Shown here in pieces: positions 1 to 12,177 of a DNA stretch of 64,000 nucleotides. The translations under genes were made by a program, and so were the position numbers. The stretch comes from Enterococcus wangshanyuanii (GTDB lineage Bacteria; Bacillota; Bacilli; Lactobacillales; Enterococcaceae). The notes under the pieces are model-generated. The model was not told where the DNA came from and made no database searches. It saw nothing but the letters and a program-made list of their open reading frames with translations. How positions within the stretch are numbered: the stretch's first letter is position 1; every line of letters begins with the position of its first letter. The stretch is taken from assembly GCF_002197645.1 (NCBI RefSeq), contig NZ_CP021874.1, positions 248,001 through 312,000 of the forward strand, written 5' to 3'.

Positions 1-1
1 T

Positions 2-1126
2 GAACTTCACCAAATACTTGAACAAATGCGGGAGACACGAGGAGCGATTTCATTTGAAGATCGTGAAGCTAAGGTATTGGTTGACGGGCAAGGTCATCCA
101 CAAGACATCTTATTGCGAACACGTGGTGTTGGTGAACGTTTGATCGAGTCCTTCATGCTGGCTGCTAATGAAACAGTGGCGAAGCACTACCATGATCTTA
201 AATTACCATTCATTTATCGGATCCATGAACAGCCGAAAGAAGAAAAGATGCAACGATTCTTCGATTTTGCAGCAGTCTTAGGAATTTTAGTTAAGGGAAC
301 AAAAACAGATATCACACCAAAGGATCTTCAAAGAGTATTAGAGCAAGTGGCTGATAAACCTGAAGAAGCAGTCATCAATACAATGCTGTTGCGCAGTATG
401 CAGCAAGCGCGTTACTCTGAGGATAATTATGGACACTATGGTCTAGCCGCCGAATATTATACGCATTTTACGTCACCGATCAGACGATATCCAGATTTGA
501 TCGTTCATCGTTTGATCCGCAGTTATGAAGGAAATGTTTCTGAAAAACTAAAAGAAAAATGGGAACAACATTTACCTGATATCGCAGACCATAGTTCAAA
601 GATGGAGCGACGTGCAGTTGAAGCGGAACGCGAAGTCGATGCAATGAAGAAAGCCGAGTTTATGGCTGATAAGATCGGTGAAGAATATGTCGGTGTAATC
701 AGTTCTGTCACTCGTTTTGGTCTTTTTGTAGAATTGCCGAATACGATCGAAGGATTGATCCATGTCAACAATTTGAAGCAGGATTATTTCCATTATATCG
801 AGAATCATATGGCTCTTGTGGGTGAACGTACGGGTATGACACTGAAAATCGGTCAAAAAGTCAAAGTCAAAGTCGATAAGGCTGATCCCGAAACAAGGGA
901 AATCGATTTTGAGTTCTTAGAAGCGGAAGAAGTTGAACGAATTGAAGCGCCGAAGCAACAAAAACGTCAAGATGGACGTAAACGACGTGATGATCGTAAA
1001 AATCGGGAACGCGGTCGTGACAAGAAGCCGTTTACTCAAAAGAAAAACAAGAAAAAAGGTAAAAAGCCTTTCTATAAAGAAGTTGCCAAGAAAAAAGGCA
1101 AAGGGAAGAAACCGAAGAAAAAATAG
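2..1126 (+). CDS. rnr: Ribonuclease R, 3' part (5' end outside window)
   Basis: This is a 3'-to-5' exoribonuclease that degrades structured RNA and works with SmpB/tmRNA in quality control. The reading frame is open from base 2, so the N-terminal cold-shock domains and the front of the RNB domain lie outside the window; an internal ATG at 26 is not the true start. Visible are the end of the catalytic RNB domain ([14 protein letters not shown] is the family signature), an S1 domain beginning near [19 protein letters not shown], and a long Lys/Arg-rich tail typical of RNase R. smpB follows after 17 bp, the usual Firmicutes rnr-smpB order, so the two are probably co-transcribed. The assignment is firm; only the missing 5' end is uncertain. 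Confidence 0.96.
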   Translation, partial: ELHQILEQMRETRGAISFEDREAKVLVDGQGHPQDILLRTRGVGERLIESFMLAANETVAKHYHDLKLPFIYRIHEQPKEEKMQRFFDFAAVLGILVKGTKTDITPKDLQRVLEQVADKPEEAVINTMLLRSMQQARYSEDNYGHYGLAAEYYTHFTSPIRRYPDLIVHRLIRSYEGNVSEKLKEKWEQHLPDIADHSSKMERRAVEAEREVDAMKKAEFMADKIGEEYVGVISSVTRFGLFVELPNTIEGLIHVNNLKQDYFHYIENHMALVGERTGMTLKIGQKVKVKVDKADPETREIDFEFLEAEEVERIEAPKQQKRQDGRKRRDDRKNRERGRDKKPFTQKKNKKKGKKPFYKEVAKKKGKGKKPKKK

Positions 1127-1143
1127 AAATTGGAGGTACAGCT

Positions 1144-1608
1144 ATGCCAAAAGGAGAAGGCAAATTGATTGCCCAAAATCGAAAAGCTAGGCATGACTAT
1201 ACTGTTGTTGATACAATGGAAGCAGGAATGGTTTTACAAGGAACAGAAATCAAGTCGATTCGTAATAGCCGTATCAATTTAAAAGATGGGTTTGTACGTA
1301 TCAGAAACGGCGAAGCCTACCTACTCAATGTACACATCAGTCCGTATGAGCAGGGAAATATTTTTAATCATGATCCTTTGCGCACTAGAAAACTGTTATT
1401 GCATAAAAAGCAAATCGCAAAATTAATGACGGAAACGAAAAACACAGGAATCACAATTATTCCTTTAAAAGTTTACATTCGAAACGGCTATGCGAAAGTC
1501 TTGATCGGGCTGGCTAAAGGGAAAAAACAATATGACAAACGAGAAGACTTGAAACGCAAAGAAATCAATCGCGAAATCGATCGTACATTAAAAAATAATT
1601 TGCGATAA
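1144..1608 (+). CDS. smpB: SsrA-binding protein SmpB
   Basis: SmpB binds tmRNA and brings it to stalled ribosomes for trans-translation. The protein is 154 aa, the normal family length. It carries the family signatures [21 protein letters not shown] and [18 protein letters not shown] near the N-terminus and the basic C-terminal tail ([18 protein letters not shown]) that inserts into the ribosomal A site. The start is ATG 1144, preceded by TTGGAGG at good spacing. It lies directly downstream of rnr and is likely in the same operon. No ssrA gene was seen in the window. Confidence 0.97.
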   Translation: MPKGEGKLIAQNRKARHDYTVVDTMEAGMVLQGTEIKSIRNSRINLKDGFVRIRNGEAYLLNVHISPYEQGNIFNHDPLRTRKLLLHKKQIAKLMTETKNTGITIIPLKVYIRNGYAKVLIGLAKGKKQYDKREDLKRKEINREIDRTLKNNLR

Positions 1609-1946
1609 ATGATTAAATTTTTTGTTGTTTTTTGATGAAAAAAGTGCTTTTAAGTGGTTATTTTATTCTTTTTCGCATATTTCATTTCTTTGCTTTATCT
1701 TATGCGAAAAATTTGATAGAGTGTAAGGGCACTGATGAGTTTTCATCGTTTTTTCAGTAACTCGTCTTCATGCCGTCAGATACCATTAAGACCCTATTCT
1801 TTTAATCTTTTGTCAGATCAAAAGATGTGTCTTATTTTCATAGATTTTTTTTGATATTATTCATCGATGGTGGTATGATACGTGTGATTAAAACGAGAAG
1901 CACTTGATGCTTCTTACAAGGTTTGTTGGAAAAGAGGTGAAATAAG
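1609..1946 (+). promoter_or_regulatory. atp operon promoter and leader (338 bp gap)
   Basis: This gap between smpB and atpB holds a near-consensus sigma-A promoter: TTGATA at 1851-1856, a 17-bp spacer, then TATGAT at 1874-1879 with an extended -10 TGG. The short 5' leader contains a 7-bp hairpin (AGAAGCA 1896-1902 with TGCTTCT 1908-1914). Further upstream, around 1732-1760, GATGA/TCATC followed by a T run could be a weak terminator for rnr-smpB. I saw nothing else convincing here. Confidence 0.8.
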
Positions 1947-2663
1947 TTGGAAGAGAAGACACTACTCTTCAAAATTGGGCCGATTTGGTTTGATGGCACC
2001 ATTTGTTTAATGGTACTGTTGACATGTGTCATTGTCTTTGGGATCGTTTATTTCTGTACAAGAAATCTTCAAATGAAACCAAAAGGCAAGCAAAATGTGA
2101 TTGAGTATCTCATTGATTTTGTTCGGGGGATCATTACCGACAATATGCCAAGTAAAGAAGTATCGAATTTTCACCTACTTTCATTTACAATGTTTATGTT
2201 TGTCTTAGTTGCCAATATTATTGGCCTGGTGACAAAAGTTGTGATCGGTGATTATACGTATTGGAAGAGCCCAACGGCCGATCCATTAGTTACCTTGACA
2301 CTAGCATTGATCATGATCGTATTGACGCATTTCTTTAGTGTGAGTCGATTTGGACTAAAAGGTTATTTTAAAAATAGCTTTTTAAGCCCGGTAGCATTTT
2401 TGATGCCGATCAAGATCATGGAAGAATTTACGAACTTACTAACATTGGCATTACGTCTATATGGTAATATTTTTGCCGGAGAAGTTTTACTGGGATTGAT
2501 CGCAAGTATTGTTTCAAGCACAGGTCTGTGGGCAATTCCGCTAGCGATACCGTTAGAAATGATCTGGCTGGCATTCTCAATATTTATCGGAGCGATCCAA
2601 GCATTTATCTTTGTAACATTATCAATGGTTTACATGGCTCATAAAGTTGAAGTCGAAGAATAA
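1947..2663 (+). CDS. atpB: ATP synthase Fo subunit a
   Basis: This is the membrane subunit a of the Fo proton channel. It has 238 aa and about five or six hydrophobic segments. The conserved stretch LTLALRLYGNIFAGE contains the essential arginine at about R170 that faces the c-ring carboxylate. The start is TTG 1947, the only start placed correctly behind the ribosome binding site GAGGTGA (1934-1940); nothing in frame upstream fits better. It is the first gene of the atp operon and follows the promoter at 1851-1879. No atpI-like gene precedes it. Confidence 0.96.
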   Translation: MEEKTLLFKIGPIWFDGTICLMVLLTCVIVFGIVYFCTRNLQMKPKGKQNVIEYLIDFVRGIITDNMPSKEVSNFHLLSFTMFMFVLVANIIGLVTKVVIGDYTYWKSPTADPLVTLTLALIMIVLTHFFSVSRFGLKGYFKNSFLSPVAFLMPIKIMEEFTNLLTLALRLYGNIFAGEVLLGLIASIVSSTGLWAIPLAIPLEMIWLAFSIFIGAIQAFIFVTLSMVYMAHKVEVEE

Positions 2664-2685
2664 ATAATAAAAACAATCATTTTAG

Positions 2686-2919
<234 letters not shown>

Positions 2920-3484
2920 TTTCTTAGAAGGCAGGGCGCACAAAGTTTGAGAGAATGCGTGCTGCTTTCTTTGCTGCGAAACACAGCGATTGCTAAAAGC
3001 AGAGCTGATGTTGAGCAGTACTTGGCGAACGAAGGTGAGCGAAGTGACCAAACTAGGAAACACAGTGATTGCCAGAGGCAGAGCTGATGATGAGCAGTAC
3101 TTGACGAACGAAGGTGAGCGAAGTGACCAAACTAGGAATCACTGTGGTTACCAAAGCCAGAGCGGATGTTAAGTAGCACCAACAGAAAACTCATCGTTAG
3201 CTATATCAATAAAAGAATAATTAACAGCAAATATTACAAGTGAATCAGTTACTAGAAACCATTGGCAGTTGGAATGAATGGCAAACAACGTTTGTTCATT
3301 AATCATAGTTAAAAAATTCTAAACCTTTTTAATTTGCCAAAAGTAAACAAGTAATAAATACTCACTAACAATAAATGATTCATCGATCATCGTAGACAAG
3401 TCGATCTATATGAGAAAATATGAATCAGTTTAAAGTAAAACACAATCACCACCGAGAATTGCAGAGAAAGGAAGTTGATACTTC
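2920..3484 (+). repeat. atpE-atpF gap with 79-bp tandem repeats
   Basis: This 565-bp gap lies inside the atp operon. It contains two near-identical 79-bp tandem units (2978-3056 and 3057-3135) and a partial third (3136-3180). Each full unit carries AAACACARYGA, a spacer, and a conserved 20-nt core (GAGCTGATG...GCAGTAC). The same core recurs at 9528-9677 and 22940-23093 in this window, so this is a local expansion of a dispersed intergenic repeat. A 60-codon open frame across it (2990-3172) is only a by-product of the repeats. The rest (3181-3484) is AT-rich with no clear promoter or gene; the atpF ribosome binding site AAAGGAAG sits at its end. Confidence 0.8.
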
Positions 3485-4012
3485 ATGCTAGATCATTTAG
3501 TTATCGGCGAAGCGACTCCAAGTACAACACTTGGAACCATGATCGTCGTAAGTGGCGCTTTCCTTATTTTGATGCTTCTGATCAAGAAGTTTGCCTGGGA
3601 AGCAATCAGCGAAATGTTGAAAAAACGTGAAGATAAAATTGCCAACGATTTAGATTCTGCAGAACAATCTCGACTAGCAGCAGCTAAGATGGAAGAAGAA
3701 CGTCATGCAAAATTACTTTCTTCTAAATCTGAAGCAGCAGAAATCATCAAAGATGCGAAAGAGAGTGGAGATCAGAACCGCCAAAAAATCTTAACAGAAA
3801 CGAATAATGAAGTGTCACGTTTAAGAGAAAAAGCACGTCAAGATATTTCTCAAGAACATGATGAAGCATTAGCTTCTGTAAAAGATGAAGTAGCGAGCCT
3901 ATCTTTACAAATTGCAGAGAAAATTTTAAATAGAGAATTGACGCCAGATGCTCATGAAGCATTGATCGATTCTTATATTGAAGGCTTAGGTAAGTCAGAT
4001 GAAGTTAGATAA
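3485..4012 (+). CDS. atpF: ATP synthase Fo subunit b
   Basis: Subunit b is the peripheral stalk linking Fo to F1. It has 175 aa with one N-terminal hydrophobic helix (about residues 16-36) followed by a long charged, coiled-coil-like helix rich in E, K, A and R, the standard architecture. The start is ATG 3485 after AAAGGAAG. Its 3' end overlaps atpH by 14 nt, which suggests translational coupling. Length and order are normal; only the long gap upstream is odd. Confidence 0.95.
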   Translation: MLDHLVIGEATPSTTLGTMIVVSGAFLILMLLIKKFAWEAISEMLKKREDKIANDLDSAEQSRLAAAKMEEERHAKLLSSKSEAAEIIKDAKESGDQNRQKILTETNNEVSRLREKARQDISQEHDEALASVKDEVASLSLQIAEKILNRELTPDAHEALIDSYIEGLGKSDEVR

Positions 4013-4541
4013 ATATACAGTAGGTAAACGTTACGGCAAAGCTTTGTTCGAGTTGGCAATTGAAAAGCAAGAAGCCGATGAAGTTTATCATGATTTACTA
4101 ACGTTAAGAGAAATTTTCCATGAAGTTCCTGATTTAGGTGAGATTTTAAGCGATGCTCGTCTTGAACCTTATGAAAAAGATGAGATCATGAATCAGTTGA
4201 TCCGCGGATTTGATGGGACGATGAAAAACTTTTTGTACGTGGTCTATAATTACTCGCGTATGAATGATCTGTTATTGATGATCGATGAGTATGAACGTAG
4301 ATATGATGAGCATAAGAGTCTTTTACTTGGAACCGTATTAACGGCTGTTCCTTTATCAAAAGAACAACATCAACGGATGGAAGAAAAAGCTGCAGCACTT
4401 TTAGGCTACGAACAAGCAAATCTGATCAATCTGATCGAGCCGGCAATCATTGGCGGTGTCGTTATTGAAGCGAATCATAAAGTAATAGATGGCAGTATCC
4501 AAAAGCAACTAGAACGAATCCAAGAATTGTTAGTAAAATAA
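3999..4541 (+). CDS. atpH: ATP synthase F1 subunit delta
   Basis: Subunit delta (OSCP) connects subunit b to the top of F1. It has 180 aa, with an N-terminal helical domain beginning YGKALFELA and the C-terminal signature region IIGGVVIEANHKVIDGS. ATG 3999 lies within the end of atpF and has an AGGT-type ribosome binding site inside that gene. atpA follows after 28 bp. Confidence 0.95.
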   Translation: MKLDKYTVGKRYGKALFELAIEKQEADEVYHDLLTLREIFHEVPDLGEILSDARLEPYEKDEIMNQLIRGFDGTMKNFLYVVYNYSRMNDLLLMIDEYERRYDEHKSLLLGTVLTAVPLSKEQHQRMEEKAAALLGYEQANLINLIEPAIIGGVVIEANHKVIDGSIQKQLERIQELLVK

Positions 4542-4569
4542 CGTTCAGCACAATAAAGAGGTGAATTGA

Positions 4570-6126
<1,557 letters not shown>

Positions 6127-6141
6127 GAGAGGTGACAGGAA

Positions 6142-7059
6142 ATGGGTGCTTCATTAAATGAAATCAAACAACGTATAGCTTCTACTAAGAAAACCAGTCA
6201 AATCACGAACGCGATGCAGATGGTTTCAGGGGCAAAGCTGACGAAATCAGAAGCAGCTTCTAGAAGCTTTCAAGAATATGCGTCCAAAATCCGTTCGATC
6301 GTTACTCATCTTGTTGCATCACAGTTGAATGATATTGATGATCTAGACAACTTTGATTCTGAAGATTCATCGGAGCTGAATTATCATGCGATGCTAAAAG
6401 CTCGTCCAGTGAAGAAGACTGGCTACATCGTTATCACCTCTGATAAAGGATTAGTCGGTGGTTACAATAGTTCGATCTTAAAACAAACGATGAAGATGAT
6501 GAGTGATGATCACGACTCGCAAGAAGAATTTGTTTTGATCGCAATTGGCGGAACTGGAGCTGATTTTTTCAAGGCTCGCGGCATCAATGTTGCGTATGAA
6601 TTGCGCGGACTAACTGATCAACCAACGTTTGATGAGGTCAGAAAAATCGTTTCAGCAGCAACATCAATGTATGAAAATGAAGTTTTTGATGAATTATATG
6701 TTTGTTATAATCACCACATCAATTCACTGACAAGTCAATTTCGCGTAGAAAAGATGCTGCCGATTTCAGATCTAGATCCGGAAGAAGCAACAACTTATGA
6801 GCAAGAATATATATTGGAACCTTCAAAAGAAGCGATCCTTGACAATTTATTGCCTCAGTATGCGGAAAGTTTGATTTATGGAGCTATTATCGATGCTAAA
6901 ACTGCGGAACATGCTGCTGGTATGACTGCAATGAAAACGGCAACGGATAATGCTCAAAATATTATTAGTGATTTAACGATTTCATATAACCGGGCTCGAC
7001 AAGGAGCAATCACTCAAGAAATCACAGAGATCGTGGCTGGTGCAGCAGCACTAGAATAA
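6142..7059 (+). CDS. atpG: ATP synthase F1 subunit gamma
   Basis: Subunit gamma is the rotary central shaft of F1. It has 305 aa, with the N-terminal coiled-coil start ([21 protein letters not shown]) and the C-terminal signature region [23 protein letters not shown]. The central part (about residues 65-85, [19 protein letters not shown]) looks a little longer and more acidic than in many homologues. GAGGTGA lies before ATG 6142. It is followed by an unusual 281-bp repeat region before atpD. Confidence 0.95.
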   Translation: MGASLNEIKQRIASTKKTSQITNAMQMVSGAKLTKSEAASRSFQEYASKIRSIVTHLVASQLNDIDDLDNFDSEDSSELNYHAMLKARPVKKTGYIVITSDKGLVGGYNSSILKQTMKMMSDDHDSQEEFVLIAIGGTGADFFKARGINVAYELRGLTDQPTFDEVRKIVSAATSMYENEVFDELYVCYNHHINSLTSQFRVEKMLPISDLDPEEATTYEQEYILEPSKEAILDNLLPQYAESLIYGAIIDAKTAEHAAGMTAMKTATDNAQNIISDLTISYNRARQGAITQEITEIVAGAAALE

Positions 7060-7076
7060 GTAGGATGAGACACTAT

Positions 7077-8747
<1,671 letters not shown>

Positions 8748-8762
8748 AAGGAGGGAGCACAG

Positions 8763-9182
8763 ATGGACTGTTTAACTGTAAATGTGGTTACTCCTAATGG
8801 TTTAGTTTATGATCACCGAGCAACGATCGTTGTGGCTAAAACGACGGATGGCGAGATCGGTATTTTGCCAAAACATGCGCCGATCATTGTTCCTCTAGCG
8901 ATAGACGAGGTTCGTGTGAAAAGAACAGATTCCGACACTCACGTTGATTGGATCGCAGTCAATGGCGGTATCATGGAAGTTCGTGATGATGTTATCTCGA
9001 TCATCGCAGATAGTGCGGAACGTGAACGAGACATTGACGTTAGCCGTGCTGAGCGAGCAAAACAGCGTGCTGAACGGATGATCCAAGAAGCGAAGGAAAA
9101 TGCTAATACAGATGAGTTGCGTCGAGCAACAGTTGCTCTACATCGAGCAATCAATCGGATCAATGTATCTAAACATACGTAA
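8763..9182 (+). CDS. atpC: ATP synthase F1 subunit epsilon
   Basis: Subunit epsilon couples gamma to the c-ring and can inhibit ATP hydrolysis. It has 139 aa, with an N-terminal beta-sandwich ([31 protein letters not shown]) and a two-helix C-terminal domain ([13 protein letters not shown]...). AGGAGGGAG precedes ATG 8763. It is the last gene of the operon and is followed directly by a strong terminator. Confidence 0.96.
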   Translation: MDCLTVNVVTPNGLVYDHRATIVVAKTTDGEIGILPKHAPIIVPLAIDEVRVKRTDSDTHVDWIAVNGGIMEVRDDVISIIADSAERERDIDVSRAERAKQRAERMIQEAKENANTDELRRATVALHRAINRINVSKHT

Positions 9183-9189
9183 TAAGGTG

Positions 9190-9253
9190 GCTGGATTGAG
9201 ACACTTACTCTAATGTATATTTTAGAGTGAGTCTCTCGATCCAGCATTTTTTT
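9190..9253 (+). terminator. atp operon terminator
   Basis: A long hairpin with GCTGGAT at the left and ATCCAGC at the right encloses a second stem (ACTCTAA with TTAGAGT) and is followed by a T run (ATTTTTTT). It starts 8 bp after the atpC stop codon. The GAGACAC/GAGTCTC segment adds to the stem. Confidence 0.9.
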
Positions 9254-9426
9254 ATAAAATTTATACATAAATTTTGAGGATAAAAAGTAATTAATTAAAA
9301 AATAAGAAACATTATTTTTTGTTTTTGCTGATTTGTGATAAACTGGTTTTATGTTACTTAGTTAGAGAGATACATATTATTAAAAAATAAAGTTAGTGAT
9401 GAACATTTTTTGTGGGAAAAAGTTCG

Positions 9427-9524
9427 ATATCTCTCGAGAAAGAGATAAAACCTGAGTGAGGTAAAAGCCCTCAGGCATGCTTTCCTATTTTCTGGTCGAG
9501 ATTAAGCAGGTTCATTCCGCTTTT
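9427..9524 (+). other. Structured element R, copy 1
   Basis: This approximately 98-nt element has an outer stem ATCTC (9429-9433) with GAGAT (9498-9502). Inside are an AAAAC-type arm, a GAGG/CCTC hairpin with loop GTAAAAGC, and a conserved TTTCCTATTTTCT strand. The 3' part is AGCAGG-loop-CCGCTTTT. It matches copy 2 (9697-9795) closely and copy 3 (17510-17604) more distantly. The function is unknown; it may be a structured RNA or a small non-autonomous repeat. Confidence 0.6.
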
Positions 9525-9696
9525 GTTGAGAATCACAACGAGAGTATTTGAGTTGATGATGAACAGTACAAGACTTTCGTAAGAAAGTGTTGATCATTTG
9601 CTGAGAAACACAACGAAAATGATTGAGTTGATGTTGAACAGTACAAGACTTTCACATGAAAGTGTTGATCATTTACGTTATCCAGCTGCATGAGCC

Positions 9697-9795
9697 AGTC
9701 TCTCGAGAAAAAGATAAAACCTGAATGAGGCCAAAAGCGCCTCAGTCATGTTTTCCTATTTTCTAGTCGAGACTAAGCGGGCTCATTCCGCTTTT
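9697..9795 (+). other. Structured element R, copy 2
   Basis: The same element as at 9427, here in the immediate 5' leader of the DUF1146 gene. The outer stem is AGTCTC with GAGACT, the inner hairpin TGAGGC with GCCTCA around CAAAAGC, and the 3' hairpin AGCGG with CCGCT followed by TTTTAATTT, which resembles an intrinsic terminator. Stem bases differ from copies 1 and 3 while pairing is kept. Confidence 0.6.
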
Positions 9796-9812
9796 AATTT
9801 AAGGAGTATATT

Positions 9813-10049
9813 ATGCAATTTTATGGAATCGATGCGTTGATTCGGATCATTTGTCACATGCTGTTTATTTATGTAAGTTTTTGGGCGATGCAGTCTATTC
9901 GGATCGAGCAGTTTTTTAAGGCGCAATTAACGAATCAAGTGCGTTTGCTAATTGTGTTATTTTCAATTGTGATCGGTTATACAGTCAGTTCATTTTTCTT
10001 AGAATTTATTGCGCTATGCCGGAATTTATTCATTGTATTTTTCCAATAA
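9813..10049 (+). CDS. DUF1146 (YwzB-like) small membrane protein
   Basis: A 78-aa protein with two hydrophobic segments (about residues 10-28 and 42-72) and the central polar piece IRIEQFFKAQLTNQVRLL characteristic of the DUF1146/YwzB family. Its molecular function is not established. The position between atpC and murA is conserved in Bacilli, which supports the assignment. AAGGAG stands before ATG 9813. The C-terminal hydrophobic stretch runs nearly to the end of the protein. Confidence 0.85.
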   Translation: MQFYGIDALIRIICHMLFIYVSFWAMQSIRIEQFFKAQLTNQVRLLIVLFSIVIGYTVSSFFLEFIALCRNLFIVFFQ

Positions 10050-10090
10050 AAATGAAGAATAAAAAGAAAAGGTACAATTTTTTATAAAAT

Positions 10091-10154
10091 AGTGGTATAA
10101 TAGAAAAGATTTTGGATCGAGACGTCCAATTCTAATTTTTTTGGGGGGAACAAA
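10091..10154 (+). promoter_or_regulatory. Probable murA promoter
   Basis: TATAAT at 10096-10101 is preceded by TGG (extended -10). The matching -35 position (10073-10078, TACAAT) is poor, so the extended -10 would have to carry it. The murA ribosome binding site is GGGGGG, just before ATG 10155. Confidence 0.55.
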
Positions 10155-11453
10155 ATGGAACAAATTATTGTTCATGGTGGTAACCAATTAAAAGGAACTG
10201 TGAAGATCGAAGGGGCTAAAAATGCAGTATTACCTATTTTAGCAGCGACCCTATTAGCAGAAGAAGGTACAACGACATTAAACAATGTACCGATTCTTTC
10301 TGATGTATTTACAATGAACCAAGTAATTAAACATTTAAATGTAGATATTGATTTCAATGAAGAATTAAACCAAGTTAAAATAGATGCGACTCAACCGTTA
10401 GGCATCGAAGCAAATTATGAATATGTTAGTCAAATGAGAGCATCGATCGTCGTTATGGGTCCATTATTGGCTCGTAATGGGCATGCGAAAGTAGCAATGC
10501 CTGGTGGCTGTGCCATCGGTAAACGTCCAATCGATTTACATTTGAAAGGTTTTCAAGCACTAGGTGCGACGATCATCCAGAAAAATGGATATATTGAAGC
10601 TATTGCGGAAGAACTAACAGGAAATACGATTTATTTAGATTTTCCAAGTGTTGGTGCAACACAAAACATCATGATGGCTGCTGTTAAAGCAAAAGGCACA
10701 ACGATCATCGAAAACGTGGCTAGAGAACCTGAAATCGTTGATTTAGCGAATGTCCTTAATAAGATGGGCGCGAAAATCATTGGTGCTGGAACTGAAACGA
10801 TGCGTATCGAAGGCGTTGAAAAACTTCATGCTGTTGAACATTCGATCGTCCAAGACCGTATTGAAGCAGGTACTTTCATGGTAGCTGCGGCAATGACTCA
10901 AGGCGATGTGCTGATTGAAGAAGCTATTCCAGAACACAATCGTCCTTTGATTTCTAAATTGACTGAAATGGGTGCTGTGATCCGTGAAGAAAGAGGCGGT
11001 TTACGAGTTGTTGGTCCTAAAGTGATCAAACCAACTGATGTTAAAACTTTACCTCATCCAGGTTTTCCAACAGATATGCAAGCACAAATGACTGCGATGC
11101 AAATGGTAGCAGATGGCTCAAGTGTGATCACTGAAACTGTCTTTGAAAATCGTTTCCAACATCTGGAAGAAATGCAACGTATGAACGCAGACGTAAAAAT
11201 CGATGGAAATATTGCGATCATCAATGGAACACAGCATTTACAAGGCGCTGCTGTTGAAGCAACTGATTTACGTGCAGCTGCTGCATTGATTTTAGTTGGT
11301 TTACGTGCAGAAGGTATTACTCGTGTTTCTCATTTGGAGTATCTGGACCGTGGCTATTATAAATTCCATGAAAAACTTCAAAAGCTTGGAGCAAAAGTGG
11401 AACGTGTCAATGACGAAAAAGTTGTTGAAAAAAATCTAACTGCAATTCGTTAA
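10155..11453 (+). CDS. murA: UDP-N-acetylglucosamine 1-carboxyvinyltransferase MurA
   Basis: MurA transfers enolpyruvate from PEP to UDP-GlcNAc, the first committed step of peptidoglycan synthesis in the cytoplasm. It has 432 aa. The substrate residues K22-N23 (EGAKNAVLP) are present, and the catalytic cysteine that forms the PEP adduct and is the fosfomycin target is C119 in [10 protein letters not shown]. Low-GC Gram-positives usually carry two MurA paralogues; the position after atpC-DUF1146 corresponds to the MurAA type. Confidence 0.97.
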   Translation: MEQIIVHGGNQLKGTVKIEGAKNAVLPILAATLLAEEGTTTLNNVPILSDVFTMNQVIKHLNVDIDFNEELNQVKIDATQPLGIEANYEYVSQMRASIVVMGPLLARNGHAKVAMPGGCAIGKRPIDLHLKGFQALGATIIQKNGYIEAIAEELTGNTIYLDFPSVGATQNIMMAAVKAKGTTIIENVAREPEIVDLANVLNKMGAKIIGAGTETMRIEGVEKLHAVEHSIVQDRIEAGTFMVAAAMTQGDVLIEEAIPEHNRPLISKLTEMGAVIREERGGLRVVGPKVIKPTDVKTLPHPGFPTDMQAQMTAMQMVADGSSVITETVFENRFQHLEEMQRMNADVKIDGNIAIINGTQHLQGAAVEATDLRAAAALILVGLRAEGITRVSHLEYLDRGYYKFHEKLQKLGAKVERVNDEKVVEKNLTAIR

Positions 11454-11467
11454 AAGGGGAAAAAGAT

Positions 11468-11647
11468 ATGAGTTCGACACGCTATATTATAGTGACTTTG
11501 TTGAAAGTCCTAGTCGTGATTTCTTTAGTGATCATTCTATTTGTTGCCGGTACGATGATCGGTTACGGTGTGATCGGCGGAGGAAATCCAAAAGATGTGT
11601 TCAAAGAAGAGATTTGGGCTCATATTCTAGACTTTTTTAAATCTTGA
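11468..11647 (+). CDS. epuA: EpuA-like small membrane protein
   Basis: A 59-aa open frame starting at ATG 11468, 14 bp after the murA stop codon, with AAAAGGGGAAAAAG upstream. One hydrophobic helix (about residues 7-36) is followed by a short tail with GYGVIGGGNPKDVF and IWAHILDFF. This fits the EpuA family, often annotated misleadingly as an RNA polymerase beta-subunit-like protein, which also follows murA in streptococci. Its function is unknown. It is short but clearly coding: conserved context, good start and a terminator right behind it. Confidence 0.75.
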   Translation: MSSTRYIIVTLLKVLVVISLVIILFVAGTMIGYGVIGGGNPKDVFKEEIWAHILDFFKS

Positions 11648-11653
11648 TACTGA

Positions 11654-11692
11654 ATCATCACAGACAGCTTATTTGTTTGTGGTGATTTTTTG
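11654..11692 (+). terminator. murA-epuA terminator
   Basis: AATCATCACAGACA pairs imperfectly with TGTTTGTGGTGATT and is followed by TTTTT. It starts 7 bp after the epuA stop codon. Confidence 0.8.
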
Positions 11693-11769
11693 ATTACAAG
11701 TAAAAGTTATAGCGAAGAATAGAAATCTATTTTAATTCAAAATAGTGATGGAGAAAAAATGTTCTATGT

Positions 11770-11775
11770 TATAAT
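11770..11775 (+). promoter_or_regulatory. Probable promoter of the EIIA-like/AI-2E operon
   Basis: TATAAT with an upstream TGT (extended -10) lies about 38 bp before the start codon. No good -35 was found at 17 bp. Confidence 0.45.
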
Positions 11776-11807
11776 TAAAAGTGAATAATGATTGAAGGAG
11801 CGATTAT

Positions 11808-12173
11808 GTGATGAAAGCTGTAGTTACCGAAATTGGTGCAAAAGCATTAGATGAGAAAGAACCGATGATCATTCTGTTTGGTGAAAGTGCCACAGAAGGA
11901 CTGAAGGAATACTCCGTGATTCAAAAATTCCAGGATGTACAATCATTGAAACTGAAACAAGGAGACCTGCTAAAAATTGACGAACAGGAGTACACCATTC
12001 GTTATGTAGGTTCGTTTGCAAATAGTAATTTGAATAGCATCGCCCATGTTACGTTAGTTTTCGTAGATGTTCCTGAGGAAGATCCGATCGTTAATGGTCT
12101 ATATCTTTCTCCAACAATACTTCCGAAGATTCAGATCGGGACAACAATTGAATATGTCTCTTCAGGAGTGTGA
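11808..12173 (+). CDS. PTS glucitol/sorbitol EIIA-like protein, orphan
   Basis: A 121-aa protein resembling glucitol-type EIIA (GutB/SrlB family): the C-terminal half NLNSIAHVTLVF matches the NLRELGHVTLRF region of the E. coli protein. No EIIB or EIIC gene is nearby; the neighbour is an AI-2E-family permease. By recollected alignment, the phosphorylated histidine of E. coli GutB (in EEYCFIHCH) falls on glutamine here (KEYSVIQKF), so it may have lost phosphotransfer and act otherwise. Two starts are possible: GTG 11808, with better spacing from GAAGGAG, or ATG 11811. Family assignment moderately sure; function unknown. Confidence 0.7.
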   Translation: MMKAVVTEIGAKALDEKEPMIILFGESATEGLKEYSVIQKFQDVQSLKLKQGDLLKIDEQEYTIRYVGSFANSNLNSIAHVTLVFVDVPEEDPIVNGLYLSPTILPKIQIGTTIEYVSSGV

Positions 12174-12177
12174 TTGA

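Larger units (their letters stand above)
9254..9812 (+). repeat. Repeat-rich leader before DUF1146/murA
   Basis: The 559 bp between the atp terminator and the DUF1146 gene are built mostly of two repeat types. An approximately 98-bp structured element (here called R) occurs twice, at 9427-9524 and 9697-9795. Between the copies lie two 75-bp units of the dispersed repeat also seen at 2978 and 22940 (9528-9602 and 9603-9677), each with a perfect ACTTTC-N4-GAAAGT hairpin. The first 170 bp are AT-rich and presumably carry the promoter, but I could not choose a convincing -35/-10 pair. The second R copy ends 17 bp before the ATG of the next gene, just ahead of its AAGGAG. Confidence 0.75.

Noticed and set aside
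933-1190. 85-codon frame overlapping rnr and smpB
   Set aside because: It is a shifted reading of the Lys/Arg-rich rnr tail and the smpB start, with no ribosome binding site.
2990-3172. 60-codon open frame between atpE and atpF
   Set aside because: It runs across 79-bp tandem repeats and has no ribosome binding site; its peptide simply repeats with the DNA.
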